A DNA stretch of 64,000 bases, from assembly GCA_016703265.1 (NCBI GenBank), contig JADJCK010000009.1:310001-374000 (forward strand), written 5' to 3'. Shown here one piece after another: positions 63,486 through 64,000 of this stretch (positions are counted from its first letter, which is position 1; each line of letters opens with the position of its first letter). Both the position numbers and the translations under genes were made by a program. Source of the stretch: a bacterium. GTDB lineage: Bacteria; Krumholzibacteriota; Krumholzibacteriia; LZORAL124-64-63. The notes beneath the pieces are model-generated. The model did not search any database and was not told the origin of the DNA. It saw only the letters and a list, made by a program, of their open reading frames with translations.

Positions 63486-64000
63486 ATGATGCGCACGAAC
63501 TGTATCCCGACGAGACTCGTGCTGGCCGTGCTCGCGCTGAGCGCCGCCTGCTCCCTGCGAACGGCACCGGCCGCTGCGGCACCCCCGCGAGCACCGGCAC
63601 CGGCCGCTGCTGCCGGCACGCCGGCACCGGCAGCGCCACCGGCGCCCCGCACGCCTGGCCCGGCGCCTGCCGGCACCCCCGCTCCCGGGCACTTCGACGA
63701 CGAGAAGGCTGCCCTCGCCGCAGCCCGCGCCGAACTCGACGCCGCCCGCCAGGCACTCAACCGCGAGGACTTCGCGCGCGCCGCGGCGCTGCTCGAGGCG
63801 CGGCGCGAACAGATCCTGCAGACGCGGGAGGCCGGCAACGCGCTCTACTGGGAAGCCTTCGCCCGCTATCGCCTCGATCGCACCTCCGAACTCCGGCGCG
63901 CGGCCGAGCTGCTGCGCCGCCAGCAGGCCGACTTCGACGGCGCCGAAACCGCCCGCGACGGCGAAGCCCTGCTGGCGCGCGTCTACGCGGAGCTCGCCCA
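63486..64000 (+). CDS. Lipoprotein with Ala/Pro-rich linker (partial, 3' end outside window)
   Basis: A reading frame from a double ATG at 63486/63489 with a lipoprotein signal (LVLAVLALSAAC), an Ala/Pro-rich linker of about 35 residues, and a helical domain with repeating AxLLxxxR units (ARAELDAARQALNREDFARA, RAAALLEARREQI) suggestive of TPR-like helices. It continues past the window end. It is the third gene of the ECF sigma/anti-sigma unit, and AAAGGA lies upstream. It could be a periplasmic sensor or effector of that pathway; the rest of the protein is needed to say. Confidence 0.65.
   Translation, partial: MMRTNCIPTRLVLAVLALSAACSLRTAPAAAAPPRAPAPAAAAGTPAPAAPPAPRTPGPAPAGTPAPGHFDDEKAALAAARAELDAARQALNREDFARAAALLEARREQILQTREAGNALYWEAFARYRLDRTSELRRAAELLRRQQADFDGAETARDGEALLARVYAELA

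Overview
The window is GC-rich, densely coded bacterial DNA from a two-membrane organism. It encodes a MipA/OmpV-type outer-membrane protein, many lipoproteins with a lipobox Cys, and several exported proteins ending in a FlgD-like beta-sandwich (NPFNP...IYxLRGE...AGRH..WDGRD..GR..SG.Y). That C-terminal domain, ECF sigma factors paired with WD40 Ser/Thr kinases, and the overall gene content point to an uncultured high-GC member of the FCB group (Candidatus Eisenbacteria or Krumholzibacteriota-like). This placement is inference; there is no rRNA gene here. I found no tRNA, rRNA, CRISPR array, IS element or phage module.

Layout. 1-17 kb is housekeeping and signalling: a PAS histidine kinase with a FIST sensor, a B12/radical SAM protein, an FHA-GAF-PP2C phosphatase, an exported DUF4114-like protein, an aminotransferase, a nitrilase-family amidase, an ECF sigma factor overlapping a Ser/Thr kinase with 14 WD40 repeats, an RNB ribonuclease, a YihY-type membrane protein, and a GNAT, a cupin and a lipoprotein. 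17.8-24.4 kb is a run of exported surface proteins: a FlgD-tail protein, a tail-fibre-like protein, a 14-repeat LVIVD propeller and a ZU5-like lipoprotein. It closes with a strong hairpin terminator.

24.5-39.2 kb is a surface-glycan locus: two methyltransferases, pseB, pseC, an unusual PseI-PseG fusion, a GH57 enzyme, another methyltransferase, a pyruvyl-transferase family protein, an SDR and an ATP-grasp ligase. Many of these genes overlap by 4-7 nt. 39.3-44.1 kb holds a lipoprotein amidase, a hybrid histidine kinase whose HPt domain is frameshifted and lacks its His, and a 2[4Fe-4S] protein. 44.1-49.0 kb is the arginine regulon, argC-argJ-argB-argR divergent from argD. The two sides share an operator made of two ARG boxes over mirror-image promoters.

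49-58.9 kb is a second exported-protein region in which four copies of a 14-18 bp perfect palindrome sit just beyond gene 3' ends. 58.9-62.1 kb is a ferrous-iron operon (DtxR-type regulator, feoA, feoB, small Cys-rich membrane protein). 62.3 kb to the end is an ECF sigma / anti-sigma-like / lipoprotein unit cut by the window edge.

The features most worth a second look are the palindrome family at gene 3' ends, the shared (S/T)WGxVKALFR C-terminal tag, the PseI-PseG fusion, the mirror-image ARG control region and the degenerating HPt domain.
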